Positions 11,126-22,326 of a stretch of 64,000 nucleotides of DNA are shown in pieces. Within the stretch, counting starts at the first letter, position 1; every line of letters begins with the position of its first letter. The notes beneath the pieces were generated by a model that was not told the DNA's origin, did no database searches, and saw nothing but the letters and a program-made list of their open reading frames with translations. Location of the stretch: contig CAWKGC010000025.1 of the NCBI GenBank assembly GCA_963849005.1, positions 1 through 64,000 of the forward strand. The letters run 5' to 3'. The position numbers and the translations under genes are program-made. Source of the stretch: CAWKGC01 sp963849005 (GTDB lineage: Bacteria; Pseudomonadota; Gammaproteobacteria; Burkholderiales; Usitatibacteraceae).

Positions 11126-11171
11126 ATCGGGTCGGGGTACATTTCTGCGAAAATGTAACCTGACCCCGTTT
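11126..11171. repeat. Degenerate GGGGTCAG element, GGTTACATTT type
   Basis: Short imperfect palindrome: left arm GGGTCGGGGTACATTTC, right arm AAATGTAACCTGACCCC. It lies between convergent genes and ends (CCCCGTTTT) one base before the stop codon of the M16 peptidase gene, the same junction seen at 3896 for the GGDEF gene. The right arm matches a half-site at 42107-42128. Confidence 0.85.
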
Positions 11172-11172
11172 T

Positions 11173-13907
11173 CTACTTCGCCGCCTTGGCGAAGTCGCCC
11201 GCCTTGAACACGCTCATCTTCGACGGGTCGAGGTACTTGCGCAGCGCGGCGTTCACGTCGGCCACCTTGAGCGCGCGAACGCGCTCCTCGAACTCCTGGC
11301 TATAGGCCCAGGTGCGGTCGAGGTAGAGGTTGAAGGTCCAGTTGTTGGCCACCGTGCCATCCTGCGAACGGGCCTGCGCGCGCGCGCGCAGGAATCCCGA
11401 CTTCGCGTTCTCGAGCTCCTCGGCGGTAAAGCCGTCCTTGATCGCCTGCGCCAGCACGTCCAGGAGCGCGATCTCGACCTGGTTCATGTTCTGCGGCGCG
11501 GCGGTCGCGCGGGCCGACCACGAGCCGGCATTGTCCAGCGGGCCCACGCTCAGGCCCGAGCCGACGTCATAGGACAGGCCTTCCTTCTGGCGGATGCGCT
11601 TCATCAGGCGCGAGTCGAAACCGGCGCCGCCGCCGAGGATCCAGTTGGCGATCGCCAGCGCCGGATAGTCGGGCGCGGTGTCGATGATCGGGATGTTCTG
11701 CCGCGCGAGGTAAACAGCGTTTTCCTTGTCCGGCGCCTGCGCCGAAAGGTTCGTCGACGCGATCTCCTTGAACTCGTTTGTGATCCTCTCGTAGGGCGCG
11801 CGGCTCTTCCAGTCGCCGAACAGCTCGCCGATCAGGGCGCGCGTCTTCTCTTCGTCGAAATCGCCGACCACGGCGACCTCGGCGCGGCTTGCGCCGTAGA
11901 AGTCGCGGTGGAACGCCCTCACCTGCTCGAGCGTCACCTCGCGCGTGGCCTGCAGCGCCTCGGCATTGGTCTTGAGCGCGCGCCAGTCCTCGGGCGGATA
12001 GGTGTTGAAATGCTTCGCCAGCAGGTCCGCCGCCAGGGTGTCGGGCTGCGCCTTGCGCGCTTCCAGCCCGGTGATCGCCTGCTTGCGAAGCTGCTCGAAC
12101 TCGCTTTCCGGAAACGCGGGCTCCTTCAGCACATGCGCGACGAGGCGAAGCGCCGCCTCGAGGTTTTCGCGGGTGGTCTGGATGTTGGCGCCCTGCCCGC
12201 TGACGCCTCCCGAGATCTTGAGCCTGTCGAACTCGTCGGCCAGCTGCTCGCGCGTGTAGCGGCTGGTGCCGCGCGTGAGCATCGCGCCCGTGAGGTCGGC
12301 CACCTGCCTCTTGCCGGAGAGCGTTTTCGCGTCGCCGAAATGCAGGCCGATCACCGCGTTGACGGTCTCGCCGCGGTTCTTCTTCGTGAGCAAGCGCCAT
12401 CTTCACGCCGCCGATCGTGCTGCGCTTGGTGCGCTTGTCGATGTTCGCCTGCGACGGATCGAAGGCCTCGGACACCGAGGTATCCGCCTTGGCCTTGAAG
12501 TCCTTCATCACGTCGGCAACTTTCGGCGCGGCCGGTATCGCCGCGCGCTGCGGGTTGTCCTCGGGCTCGAACAGCGCCACGGTGCGGTTGTCGCGGCGGT
12601 AGTACGCCTTGGCCGCTTCCGCGATCTTCCCAGGCGTCAGCTTGGCAAGGTCGTCCCGCGCGAGGAAATACAGCCGCCAGTCGCCCAGCGCGATGTATTC
12701 CGACAACTGCACGCCTATCGACTCGTGGTTGGCCAGCTGCTTCTCGATCTGGTTCAGTTCCGTCTTGCGGTAGCGCTCGACTTCCTGCGCGCTCGCCGGC
12801 GTCTTGTGGAACTCCTCGACAGTGCGGGTGAGTACGTCGCGCACCGGCTCCCACGCGTCGCCCGCCTTCACCACGGCGCCGAAGAGTTGCAGCCCCGGAT
12901 CCACACCGCCAAGCGGCATCGAGAACACCTGCGCCGCCTTGCCGGTTTCCACCAGCGCCTTGTGCAGCCTGCCCGTCGGCGTGTCGCCCAGCAGGAAGCC
13001 GGCGGCGCCCAGCTGGTCGGAATCCGCATGCAGGTTGGAGGGAATCTTGTAGGCGGCGACCACGACCTGGATGTCGCCCTTGCGCCGCACCGTGAAGAAC
13101 CTCTCGCCGTCCTGCGTCGGTTCCGTCGTCCAGAGCACCGGGAGCTGGCGCTTGGGCCTCGGGATCCCGCCGAAAGCCTTCGCGACGTACTGGATCGCCC
13201 TGGCCTCGTCGAACTTGCCCGCGACCAGCAGCACCGCGTTGTCGGGCTGGTAGTACATGCGGTAGAACGCCTGCAGGTTCTCGATCCTGACGTTCTCGAT
13301 GTCGCTCCGGTTGCCGATGGTCGAGTTGCCGTAGTTGTGCCAGTCGTAGGCGACGCTCTGCAGGCGCTTCATCAGCACCTGGAAGGGGCTGTTCTCGCCC
13401 AGCTCGTACTCGTTTCGCACCACCGTCATCTCGCTGTCGAGGTCCTTCTTCGCGATGAAGGAGTTGACCATGCGGTCGGCCTCCAGCTCGATGCGCCCAT
13501 TTCAGGTTCTCGTCGCTCGCGGGCACCAGCTCGTAGTAGTTGGTTCGGTCGAGCGAGGTGGTGCCGTTGAAGCGCGCGCCGCGCTGGTTGAACTGCTTGT
13601 CGATGTCGGGGTTCTTCGGCGTGCCCTTGAACATCAGGTGCTCCAGCAGGTGCGCCATGCCGGTCTCGCCGTAGTTCTCGTGGCGCGACCCGACGAGGTA
13701 GGTGATGTTCACCGTGATCGTCGGCTTCGACTGGTCGGGGAAGAGCAGGAAGCGGAAACCGTTCGACTCGAGCTTGTACTCCGTGATGCCTTCGACGCTC
13801 GCGACCTTCGTCACGCCTTTGGGCAGCGGCGGTTGCGCTTGCGCACCGATGGCCACAAACAGGAAAAGCGAGGCGAGGAACCGCAGATAAAGGCTTGCTT
13901 GGGTCAT
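11173..13907 (-). CDS. M16 (pitrilysin-like) zinc metallopeptidase, secreted, two-domain (frameshifted)
   Basis: About 910 residues reconstructed. A signal peptide (residues 1-24, ending GAQA) is followed by the first M16 domain with the inverted zinc motif HLLEH near residue 87 and the third ligand region (NEYELGENSPF) downstream. The second M16 domain, starting near 12390, lacks the zinc motif, as usual for the inactive half. Two breaks divide it: near 13490 and near 12385. Full-length homologues in Gram-negatives are periplasmic or exported peptidases that clear peptides. No operon partner; the next gene upstream (rlmB) is 225 bases away. Confidence 0.88.
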
Positions 13908-13951
13908 GGAGTCGGTCTGTAGGTATTGTGAAGGTCAAAAGCTGAATTCAA

Positions 13952-14127
13952 CCGCCGATGAACGCCGATGAACGCCGATGAATTCGTGATGGTGGGTGGC
14001 TTCGATTACGATCCAGCCCATCTCTGACGAAACCCGATCTGCCTTTGTTTTCATCGGCGTTCATCGGCGTTCATCGGCGGTTCCAATGCTTTTCTCGTCT
14101 TTCCGGATTCCGGGCCAAGCCCGGAAT
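13952..14127. repeat. Inverted arrays of a decamer (CGCCGATGAA x3 / TTCATCGGCG x3) plus a short hairpin
   Basis: Three head-to-tail CGCCGATGAA units occupy 13952-13982, and their reverse complement, three TTCATCGGCG units, lies at 14051-14081, forming a 31-bp inverted repeat with a 68-base spacer. A separate perfect 9-bp hairpin, ATTCCGGGC-CAA-GCCCGGAAT, follows at 14107-14127 and ends five bases before the rlmB stop codon. The hairpin has no U-run but could limit rlmB read-through. No gene is seen in the 225-base gap. Confidence 0.85.
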
Positions 14128-14132
14128 GACGG

Positions 14133-14883
14133 TCACTTCTTCGGGGCCAGGCGCCGGCGGCGAGTTTCGAAGAGACAGACACCGCTGGCAACGGAAACGT
14201 TCAAGCTTTCGACGGTGCCCAGCATCGGGATCGAGGCGATCAGGTCGCAGCTGTCGCGGGTGAGGCGGCGCAGGCCCTCGCCCTCGGCGCCCAGCACCCA
14301 GCCGATGGCGCCGTCGAGCCGCGTGTCGTAGAGGGAGGCATCGGCGTCCTGGTCGGCGCCGACCAGCCAGACGTTGCGGTCCTTCAGGTCGCGCATGGTG
14401 CGCGCGAGGTTGGTGACCATGATGTAGGGCACGGTCTCCGCCGCGCCGGAGGCCACCTTCGCCACCGCCGCGGTAAGCCCGACGCTGTGGTCCTTCGGCG
14501 CGATCACCGCGTGGCAGCCGGCGGCGTCGGCCACGCGCAGGCAGGCGCCGAGGTTGTGCGGGTCCGTCACGCCGTCGAGAAGCAGGAGCAGCGGCGGCTC
14601 GGAGAGGCCGTCGAGGACGTCCTCGATGAAGGTCGGCATGTTCACTTCATCGGCGAGCGCGACCACGCCCTGGTGGCGCGCATCCGGGCCGGCGAGGCCG
14701 GAGAGCCGTTCGCCATCGACGGCGCGCGCCTGCACGCCCTTCGACTGCGCCACCGCGATGAGTTCCTTCATGCGGCCGTCGTGGCGCGAGGCTTCGACAT
14801 AGAGCTCGCGGATGGAGCCCGGGCTCGCGCGCAGGCGCGAGAGCACGGCGTGGAAACCGTAGAGGGGCTTGGTCCTGGGCCAT
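14133..14883 (-). CDS. rlmB: 23S rRNA (guanosine-2'-O-)-methyltransferase RlmB, SpoU/TrmH family
   Basis: SAM-dependent 2'-O-methylation of G2251 in 23S rRNA. An N-terminal substrate-binding domain (SRLRASPGSIRELYVEASR) precedes a SPOUT knot domain with the three SpoU motifs: LLLLDGVTDPHNLGACLR, WVLGAEGEGLRRL and the C-terminal SLNVSVASG. The expected start, ATG 14883, lies three bases after the rnr stop; one inserted base just after it must be removed to reach the conserved PLYGFHAVLSRLR frame. The next in-frame start would be near 14846. It follows rnr, the usual order in proteobacteria. Confidence 0.9.
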
Positions 14884-14886
14884 CGG

Positions 14887-17283
14887 CTAGCGCTTCTTCT
14901 TGCTCTTGCCCTTGCCGGCGTCGCGCTTCTGCCTCGCGCCGTCGCGATTGCGCGTCTCGACCTTGGCCATTTTTTTCTGCTGGTCGCGCGGCTTGCCCGC
15001 GCCCTTGGGCGGTCGGCGCGGCGGCAGGTCCGGCTCGGGCGGCGCTTCGCCCTTGAGCGGCGGGCGGAAGGCCTCGTGCTTGGTCACCGCGGCGGCGAGC
15101 GTGAAATCGATCTTGCTGGTCTCGAGGTCGACGCGAACGACTTTCACGTTCACGCGGCCGCCCAGCTGGTAGCGAACGCCGGTGCGTTCGCCGACGAGCG
15201 AGTGCTTGTGCGCGTCGAACTGGTAGTAGTCGTTGCTCAGGTCGGAGATGTGCACGAGGCCGTCGACGAACAGCTCGTCCAGCGTGACGAACAGGCCGAA
15301 GCCGGTGACGCCGCTGATGGTGCCCGGCAGGATCTCGCCGACGCGGTCCTGCATGTAGAAGCACTTGAGCCAGTTCTCGACGTCGCGGGTCGCTTCGTCG
15401 GCGCGCCGCTCGGTCTGCGAGCAGTGCTGGCCGAGCGCGCCCCAGTCCTCGCCCTGGTAGTGCTCGCCCTTCAGGATCGCCTTGATGCCGCGGTGCACCA
15501 GCAGGTCGGGATAGCGGCGGATCGGCGAGGTGAAGTGCGCGTAGGCCTCGTAGGAAAGGCCGAAGTGGCCCTGGTTCTCGGGGCTGTAGACGGCCTGGCG
15601 AAGCGAACGCAGCATCACCGTTTGCAGCAGGCCCGCGTACGGGCGGTCCTTGATGCGGGCAAGCAGCGCCGCGTAGTCCTTCGCCTGCGGCTCGTCGCCG
15701 CCGCCCAGCGCAAGGCCGAAGTCCTTCAGCATCGCGCGCAGCGCCTCGAGCTTCTCCGGCGTGGGGCCTTCGTGGACGCGGTAGAGCGTCGCCTGCTGGT
15801 TCGAGGAAAGGTAATCGGAGGCGCAGACGTTGGCCGCCAGCATGCATTCCTCGATCAGCCTGTGCGCGTCGTTGCGCTCGACGCGCACGATGCGCTCGAT
15901 CTTGCCCTGGTCGTTGAAGATCATCTGCGTCTCCATCGACTCGAAATCGATCGCGCCGCGCTTGGCGCGCGACTTGAGCAGCGCCTGGAACACGCCGTAG
16001 AGCGGCGCTATGCGCTCGGGCACGACGGCGGGCACCGGCACCAGCGGCTCCTTGCCTTCGATCACGGCCGCCACCTGCGTGTAGGTCAGCCGCGCGCTGG
16101 AATGGATCACGCCCGGGAAGAACTTGTACTGCTTCACCGCGCCGCCGGCCGAGATCACCATGTCGCACACCATCACGAGGCGGTCGACATCGGGCTTGAG
16201 CGAGCACAGCTCGTTGGAGAGCGCCTCGGGCAGCATCGGGATGACGCGGCGCGGGAAATACACCGAGTTGCCCCGCTCGCGCGATTCGATGTCGAGCGCG
16301 TCCTTGGGCCGGACGTACTGGCTCACGTCGGCGATCGCGACCATCAGGCGGAAATCGCCGGACTTGCCGGGCGCGTGCTCGCACCACACCGCGTCGTCGA
16401 AGTCCCTCGCGGTCTCGCCGTCGATGGTGACGAAGTCGAGGTCGCGCAGGTCCTTGCGGCCCTTCAGGTCTTTCGCCGGCACGTCCTTGGGGAATTTCTC
16501 CGCCTGCGCTTCCGCCGCGCGCGAGAACACGTGCGGCAGGTCGTGCTTCCGGAGCGCGATCTCGATCTCCATGCCCGGGTCGGCATAGTTGCCGAGGATC
16601 TCGACGATGCGCGCGATCGCCTCCGCGTGGGAATCGGGATACTGGACGATCTCCGCGACCACGACCTGCCCCTTGCGCGCTCCCAGCGTCTGGCCGGGCT
16701 GTATCAAGATGTCCTGGCTGATGCGGCGGTTCTCGGCGACCACGTAGGCCACGCCGTGTTCCTCGAAGACGCGCCCGACGATCTTGTTGTTGGCGCGCTC
16801 GAGCACTTCGACGATCGCGCCTTCGCGGCGCCCGCGGCGGTCCACGCCGGATTCGCGCACCAGCACGGTGTCGCCGTGCAGCGCCTTGTGCATTTCCTTC
16901 GGGCCGAGGTAGAGGTCGGCCGATCCGTCATCGGGCGCGAGGAAGCCGAAGCCGTCGGGGTGCCCTTCGACGCGGCCCCGGATCAGCCCCGCCTTGCCGG
17001 CGACGAGGATCGCGCCGCGGCGGTTGCGGATCACCTGCCCCTGCCGCTCCATCGCGGCGATGCGGCGGGTGAAGCCCTCGGCCTCCGCCTCGTGGATGTC
17101 GAGCAGTCCGGCGAGCCTCGGCTCTTCGACCGGCACGCCCTCCTCTTCGAGCACCTTGAGGATCATCTCGCGCGAGGGCAGCGGGTTTTCGTATTTTTCC
17201 TGCTCGCGGGCAAGGTGGGGATCGGCCGAGCGGCGCGTGGCCTTGGCCGGCGCGGGTTTGGCGGGTTTCTTCTGATTGGACAA
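14887..17283 (-). CDS. rnr: Ribonuclease R
   Basis: 798-residue 3'-5' exoribonuclease of the RNB/VacB family that degrades structured RNA and rRNA. An N-terminal winged-helix segment (PSREMILKVLEEEGVPV), two cold-shock domains, the RNB catalytic core (DFDDAVWCEHAPGKSGDFRL with the metal-binding aspartates; VMRSLRQAVYSPENQGHFGL) and an S1 domain near 660-740 are followed by a Lys/Arg-rich tail ending KSKKKR. The frame is intact. It heads the rnr-rlmB operon and lies 47 bases from a tRNA-Leu on the other strand. Confidence 0.97.
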   Translation of the reverse strand: MSNQKKPAKPAPAKATRRSADPHLAREQEKYENPLPSREMILKVLEEEGVPVEEPRLAGLLDIHEAEAEGFTRRIAAMERQGQVIRNRRGAILVAGKAGLIRGRVEGHPDGFGFLAPDDGSADLYLGPKEMHKALHGDTVLVRESGVDRRGRREGAIVEVLERANNKIVGRVFEEHGVAYVVAENRRISQDILIQPGQTLGARKGQVVVAEIVQYPDSHAEAIARIVEILGNYADPGMEIEIALRKHDLPHVFSRAAEAQAEKFPKDVPAKDLKGRKDLRDLDFVTIDGETARDFDDAVWCEHAPGKSGDFRLMVAIADVSQYVRPKDALDIESRERGNSVYFPRRVIPMLPEALSNELCSLKPDVDRLVMVCDMVISAGGAVKQYKFFPGVIHSSARLTYTQVAAVIEGKEPLVPVPAVVPERIAPLYGVFQALLKSRAKRGAIDFESMETQMIFNDQGKIERIVRVERNDAHRLIEECMLAANVCASDYLSSNQQATLYRVHEGPTPEKLEALRAMLKDFGLALGGGDEPQAKDYAALLARIKDRPYAGLLQTVMLRSLRQAVYSPENQGHFGLSYEAYAHFTSPIRRYPDLLVHRGIKAILKGEHYQGEDWGALGQHCSQTERRADEATRDVENWLKCFYMQDRVGEILPGTISGVTGFGLFVTLDELFVDGLVHISDLSNDYYQFDAHKHSLVGERTGVRYQLGGRVNVKVVRVDLETSKIDFTLAAAVTKHEAFRPPLKGEAPPEPDLPPRRPPKGAGKPRDQQKKMAKVETRNRDGARQKRDAGKGKSKKKR

Positions 17284-17330
17284 GAATTGTGCTTTCTTCT
17301 AAAATTGCGGGTTCTGCAGGTGTGGTTTCG

Positions 17331-17417
17331 GCCCAGATGGCGGAATTGGTAGACGCACTAGGTTCAGGTCCTAGCGGTGGCAACACTGTGGAGGTTCGAG
17401 TCCTCTTCTGGGCACCA
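17331..17417 (+). tRNA. tRNA-Leu (anticodon CAG)
   Basis: 87 bases including an encoded CCA end. Acceptor stem GCCCAGA pairs with TCTGGGC; the D-arm has GGTAGACGC, the anticodon arm is CTAGG-TTCAGGT-CCTAG with CAG at 34-36, there is a long class-II variable arm, and the T-loop is GGTTCGAGTCC. It reads CUG, the main leucine codon in high-GC genomes. Confidence 0.97.
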
Positions 17418-17420
17418 GGT

Positions 17421-17497
17421 AATCGGGGCCAGACCTGAAATATTTGTCCATGCCGGGGCTGCCCGGCAGAGGGCAGGTATTTCGGGCCTGGCCCCGT
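17421..17497. repeat. GGGGCCAG variant palindromic element
   Basis: Imperfect inverted repeat: GGGGCCAGACCTGAAATAT at 17425-17443 against GTATTTCGGGCCTGGCCCC at 17477-17495, with an inner GCCGGGG/CCCGGC hairpin. It has the same design as the GGGGTCAG family but with GGGGCCAG ends. It starts four bases after the tRNA-Leu 3' end and ends seven bases before the purA stop codon. Confidence 0.88.
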
Positions 17498-17503
17498 TTG
17501 TTT

Positions 17504-18799
<1,296 letters not shown>

Positions 18800-18808
18800 G
18801 GAGTCCCC

Positions 18809-19966
18809 TTACCTGCGTTTCGCGACGGTCCAGCGGCCGCCGCCGGGAACCAGGGTGCGGTCGCAGCCCAGTTCGTCCTCTGTGCCTTCGTGCCCGGGCA
18901 GCGCCTGCACGACCACTTCGCCCTGCGCCCTGAGCCGCGCGATTTCCGCCGCAAGCGCGGCATCGCCCCCTGCCGGCGCAAGGATCGCGCTCCTCGCCTC
19001 GCCATCGGCGACCAGCGCGGCCAATTGGCGCAGGTCCATGGTGAAACCGGTGGCGGCGCGCGCGCGCCCGAAGGCGCGGCCGATATCGTCGTAGCGTCCG
19101 CCTCGCGCCACCGCGTCGGGGCTGGACGGCGTGAACGCCGCGAAAACGATGCCGTTTTCGTAGTTGAAGCCGCCGAGTTCGGCCAGGTCGAAACCGAGGT
19201 CGACCCCGTCGCCCGCGAGCGCCTGCGCGAGGCGCTCCAGGTCGTCCAGCGCGGCGCCGATGCCTGCCACCGCGGGAAGCGCGCCGCGCGCCTTCGCAAG
19301 GACGCTGCGGTCCCCATGCAATCGCGGCAGGCTGCCGAAGGCCGCGGCGAGGTTGGCCTCCAGGCCGGTCGTCGCCTCCGCGATTCCTGCGGCGTTTCTC
19401 TGCTGCACCGCCTCGAAGAGCGCCTCGGCGCGTTCGCCATCGAGCGCGGCTGCCTGCGCCAGCGCGCGGAAGATGCCCGGCTGGCCGATGTCGAGCTTGA
19501 CCCCGCCCACACCCGCCCTGGCGAGCGAGGCGAGCATCAGCCGCGCGATCTCGATGTCGGCCTCCAGTCCCTTGTGCCCGTAGAGCTCCGCGCCGATCTG
19601 CACGGGCTCGCGCGTGCGCGTCATGCCCGCCGGCCGCGTGTGCAGCACGCTGCCGCAGTAGCACAGGCGCGACACGCCCTTGCGGTCGAGCAGGTGCGCG
19701 TCGATGCGCGCCACCTGCGGCGTGTGGTCGGCACGCACGCCCATCATGCGACCCGAAAGCTGGTCGACGATGCGGAAGGTGGCGAGGTCCATGTCGTGCC
19801 CCGTGCCGGTCAGGAGCGATTCCACGTACTCGGCCAGCGGCGGCATCACCAGCTGGTAGCCATGCACTTCGAACTCGTCGAGGATGCGCCGGCGCAGGCG
19901 TTCCATCGCGCGCGCCTCGCGCGGCAGGATGTCCTCGATGTGCTCGGGAAGAAGCCAGCGGCGCAT
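18809..19966 (-). CDS. hisZ: ATP phosphoribosyltransferase regulatory subunit HisZ
   Basis: 385-residue catalytically inactive HisRS-like protein that binds short-form HisG and makes it histidine-sensitive. Class-II-synthetase-like features: LPPEHIEDI-like start, VRADHTPQVARIDAHLL (motif 2 region) and GGRYDDIGRAFGRARAATGF. It lacks the HisRS C-terminal anticodon-binding domain. ATG 19966 is chosen because homology begins there. It sits between a DUF2065 gene and purA, the arrangement seen in many betaproteobacteria, where hisZ is unlinked from the his operon. Confidence 0.93.
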   Translation of the reverse strand: MRRWLLPEHIEDILPREARAMERLRRRILDEFEVHGYQLVMPPLAEYVESLLTGTGHDMDLATFRIVDQLSGRMMGVRADHTPQVARIDAHLLDRKGVSRLCYCGSVLHTRPAGMTRTREPVQIGAELYGHKGLEADIEIARLMLASLARAGVGGVKLDIGQPGIFRALAQAAALDGERAEALFEAVQQRNAAGIAEATTGLEANLAAAFGSLPRLHGDRSVLAKARGALPAVAGIGAALDDLERLAQALAGDGVDLGFDLAELGGFNYENGIVFAAFTPSSPDAVARGGRYDDIGRAFGRARAATGFTMDLRQLAALVADGEARSAILAPAGGDAALAAEIARLRAQGEVVVQALPGHEGTEDELGCDRTLVPGGGRWTVAKRR

Positions 19967-19974
19967 GGGAGCCC

Positions 19975-20157
19975 CTAGTGGAGCGCGGCCAGCACGACGA
20001 AGCCTACGACGATCGACATCAGCCCGATGAAGCGCAACTGCCCGTCGCTCAACTGCATCACGCGCCGGAAGGTCTCGCGCCAGACCTTCGGCGCGACCAG
20101 CGGCAGGCAGCCCTCTATCACCAACATGAGCGCGAACGCGGACGCGAGGATTTCCAT
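19975..20157 (-). CDS. DUF2065 small membrane protein
   Basis: 60 residues with two predicted membrane helices (about 5-24 and 40-58) around a short polar loop (RETFRRVMQLSDGQLR). This matches the DUF2065/YjeT family, commonly found beside hflC and purA. Function unknown. It lies between hflC and hisZ with gaps of 27 and 8 bases, so it is part of the same operon. Confidence 0.85.
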   Translation of the reverse strand: MEILASAFALMLVIEGCLPLVAPKVWRETFRRVMQLSDGQLRFIGLMSIVVGFVVLAALH

Positions 20158-20184
20158 CTCGGCCGGACCGTCCTTCCCGGGCGC

Positions 20185-21063
20185 TTACTTGGCACCCTTG
20201 CCGGGGCTCTTCAGGTACCTGAAGAAATCCGAATTCGGGTCGAGCACCATCACGTCGGACTTGTTCTTCAGCCCGGCGCGATAGACCTCGAGGCTCTTGT
20301 AGAAGCTGTAGAACTCGGGGTTCCTGCCGAAGGCATCGGCGTAGATCTTCGTGGCCTGCGCGTCGCCGTCGCCCTTGGTCTTCTGGGCATCGCGATACGC
20401 TTCGGCGACGATCACCTGGCGCTGGCGATCGGCGTCGGCCTTGATCTTCTCGCCCTCGGCCTGGCCGGTGGAGCGCAACTCGTTGGCCTGGCGCTTCCTC
20501 TCCGACTCCATGCGGCGATACACGTCGGACGAGATCTCCGGCACGAGGTCGACGCGCTTCAGGCGCACGTCGACGATCTCCACGCCGATCTTGCGCACGT
20601 CCTTGTCGACGTTCTCGGCGACGTACTGCATGATCTTCTCGCGCTGGCCGCTGACCACGTCGTGCACGGTGCGCTTGGCGATCTCGGCGCGCAGCGCGTC
20701 GTTGATCGTCTGCAGGATGCGGCTTTCGGCCGCGGCGGGTTCGCCGCGAACGCTGACGTAGTACTGCTTCACGTCGTTGACGCGCCACTTGACGAAGGAG
20801 TCGACCAGCACGTTCTTGTTTTCCGTGGTGAGGAAGCGCTCCGCGTCCTTGGAGTCCGCCGTCTGGATGCGCATGTCGAACAGGCGCACGTTCTGCAGCA
20901 TCGGGACGAGGAAATACAGACCGGGGGACGTCTGCACGTCGATCACTTCGCCCAGCTGGAACTTGATCGCGGCCTTGCGCTGGTCGATCGTGTACATGCT
21001 CATGCTCAGCACGAGCAGCGCGATGACCACCGACACGACGACGAAAGTGAGGGAGCGTTTCAT
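20185..21063 (-). CDS. hflC: HflC, prohibitin-like modulator of FtsH
   Basis: 292-residue SPFH-domain protein with an N-terminal membrane anchor (about 5-24) and a large periplasmic part. The SPFH core includes RVNDVKQYYVSVRG, followed by a long helix rich in charged residues (MESERKRQANELRSTGQAEG). HflC and HflK form a ring that limits FtsH protease. ATG 21063 lies one base after the hflK stop, which fixes the start. The frame is intact. Confidence 0.95.
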   Translation of the reverse strand: MKRSLTFVVVSVVIALLVLSMSMYTIDQRKAAIKFQLGEVIDVQTSPGLYFLVPMLQNVRLFDMRIQTADSKDAERFLTTENKNVLVDSFVKWRVNDVKQYYVSVRGEPAAAESRILQTINDALRAEIAKRTVHDVVSGQREKIMQYVAENVDKDVRKIGVEIVDVRLKRVDLVPEISSDVYRRMESERKRQANELRSTGQAEGEKIKADADRQRQVIVAEAYRDAQKTKGDGDAQATKIYADAFGRNPEFYSFYKSLEVYRAGLKNKSDVMVLDPNSDFFRYLKSPGKGAK

Positions 21064-21064
21064 G

Positions 21065-22270
21065 TCAGCGCGCCTCCCTTTCGCGGGAACGGGCCGCATC
21101 CCTCGCGCGCGCCGGATCGGGCGCCGCCGCGGCGGGCACTTCCGGCACGGTCGTGCCGGCGCGTGGCGGCGGTTCGAGCGTCGCGGCTGCCGTCGCGCCT
21201 GCCGCCTGCATCAACTGGTTGAGCGGCAGGTAGAGCAGGTTCTGGCCGCTCTTCGAGTCGACCAGCACCTTGCTGGTGTTGCTGAGTATCTGCTGCATCG
21301 TTTCGAGGTACATCCGGTCGCGCGTCACCGCGGGCGCCTTTTCGTATTCGGTGAGGATCTGGCGGAAGCGCGACGCATCGCCCGTGGAGCTCACCACCAG
21401 GCTCTGCTTGTAGCCGTTGGCCTCCTCGATCAGGCGGGCGGCGACGCCGCGCGCCTTGGGCACGACGTCGTTGGCGTAGGCCTCGCCCTCGTTCTTGAAG
21501 CGCTGCTTGTCCTGCTGCGCGCGCACCACGTCGTCGAACGCCGCCTGAACCTGCTCGGGCGGCTGCACGTTCTGCAGGTTGACGGTCGTGATGTTGATGC
21601 CGGTCTTGTAGCGGTCGAGCAACTGCTGCATCAGCGCCTTCACGCGCGCCGAGATCTCGCTGCGGCCCTGGTTGAGCACGAAATCCATCTTGCTTCGGCC
21701 GACCGTCTCGCGGATCGAGGTCTCGGCGGCCTGCAGCACGTTGTCGTCGGGGTTCTTGTTGTTGAAGAGGTAGTCCTCGGGGTTCTTCAGCGTGTACTGG
21801 ATGGCGACCTGCACGTCGACGAGGTTCTCGTCGTCGGTGAGCATCAGCGCTTCCTGCGGCTGCTTGTTCTTGGAGTTGCTCCGGTAGCCGACTTCGACGG
21901 TGCGCACCTGCGAGATGTTGACCACCTCGACCGATTCGATCGGGAACGGCCAGTGCCAGTTGGGCCCCGGTTGCGTCACCTGCGTGAAGCGGCCCAGGCG
22001 CAGTTCGACGCCGCGGCGGCCTTCATCGACGATGTAGAAGCCGCTCGCCAGCCACACCGCGAGGATGAGCCCGAGGATGGCAACCACCGAACCGCCGAAG
22101 AACGCGCCCGAGGGGCCGCTGCCCGGCGTCCCGCCCGAGGGCGGGGCGGGATCGCGTCCCTTGGCGCCGAACAGCCCGCCGAGCTTCTGGTTCAGCTTCT
22201 TCAGGATCTCGTCCAGGTCGGGCGGTCCTTCGTTGTTGCGTTTTCCCCATTGGGGATCATTTTGGGACAT
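21065..22270 (-). CDS. hflK: HflK, prohibitin-like modulator of FtsH
   Basis: 401 residues. An N-terminal cytoplasmic region with a Gly/Pro-rich stretch (DPAPPSGGTPGSGPSGAFFG) precedes a membrane helix (about 70-90) and an SPFH domain (PGPNWHWPFPIESVEVVNIS), then a helical region and a Pro/Ala-rich tail. ATG 22270 (MSQNDPQWGKRNNEGPPDLD) is the conserved family start; the longer reading frame upstream overlaps the intergenic region. It partners HflC, with one base between the genes. Confidence 0.95.
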   Translation of the reverse strand: MSQNDPQWGKRNNEGPPDLDEILKKLNQKLGGLFGAKGRDPAPPSGGTPGSGPSGAFFGGSVVAILGLILAVWLASGFYIVDEGRRGVELRLGRFTQVTQPGPNWHWPFPIESVEVVNISQVRTVEVGYRSNSKNKQPQEALMLTDDENLVDVQVAIQYTLKNPEDYLFNNKNPDDNVLQAAETSIRETVGRSKMDFVLNQGRSEISARVKALMQQLLDRYKTGINITTVNLQNVQPPEQVQAAFDDVVRAQQDKQRFKNEGEAYANDVVPKARGVAARLIEEANGYKQSLVVSSTGDASRFRQILTEYEKAPAVTRDRMYLETMQQILSNTSKVLVDSKSGQNLLYLPLNQLMQAAGATAAATLEPPPRAGTTVPEVPAAAAPDPARARDAARSREREAR

Positions 22271-22326
22271 GGTCGGGCCGGACGCGGATGGGACGTTGAT
22301 GGAGGTGCGGGTGAAGGGACGGAATT

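Noticed and set aside
14869..17352. 827-residue plus-strand reading frame opposite rnr
   Set aside because: It is antisense to an intact ribonuclease R with all family motifs; long antisense frames are usual in high-GC DNA, and its His/Arg/Val-rich product resembles no protein.
18809..20788. Extended 659-residue HisZ form
   Set aside because: The N-terminal 270 residues are antisense-like low-complexity sequence over hflC and DUF2065; homology starts at ATG 19966.
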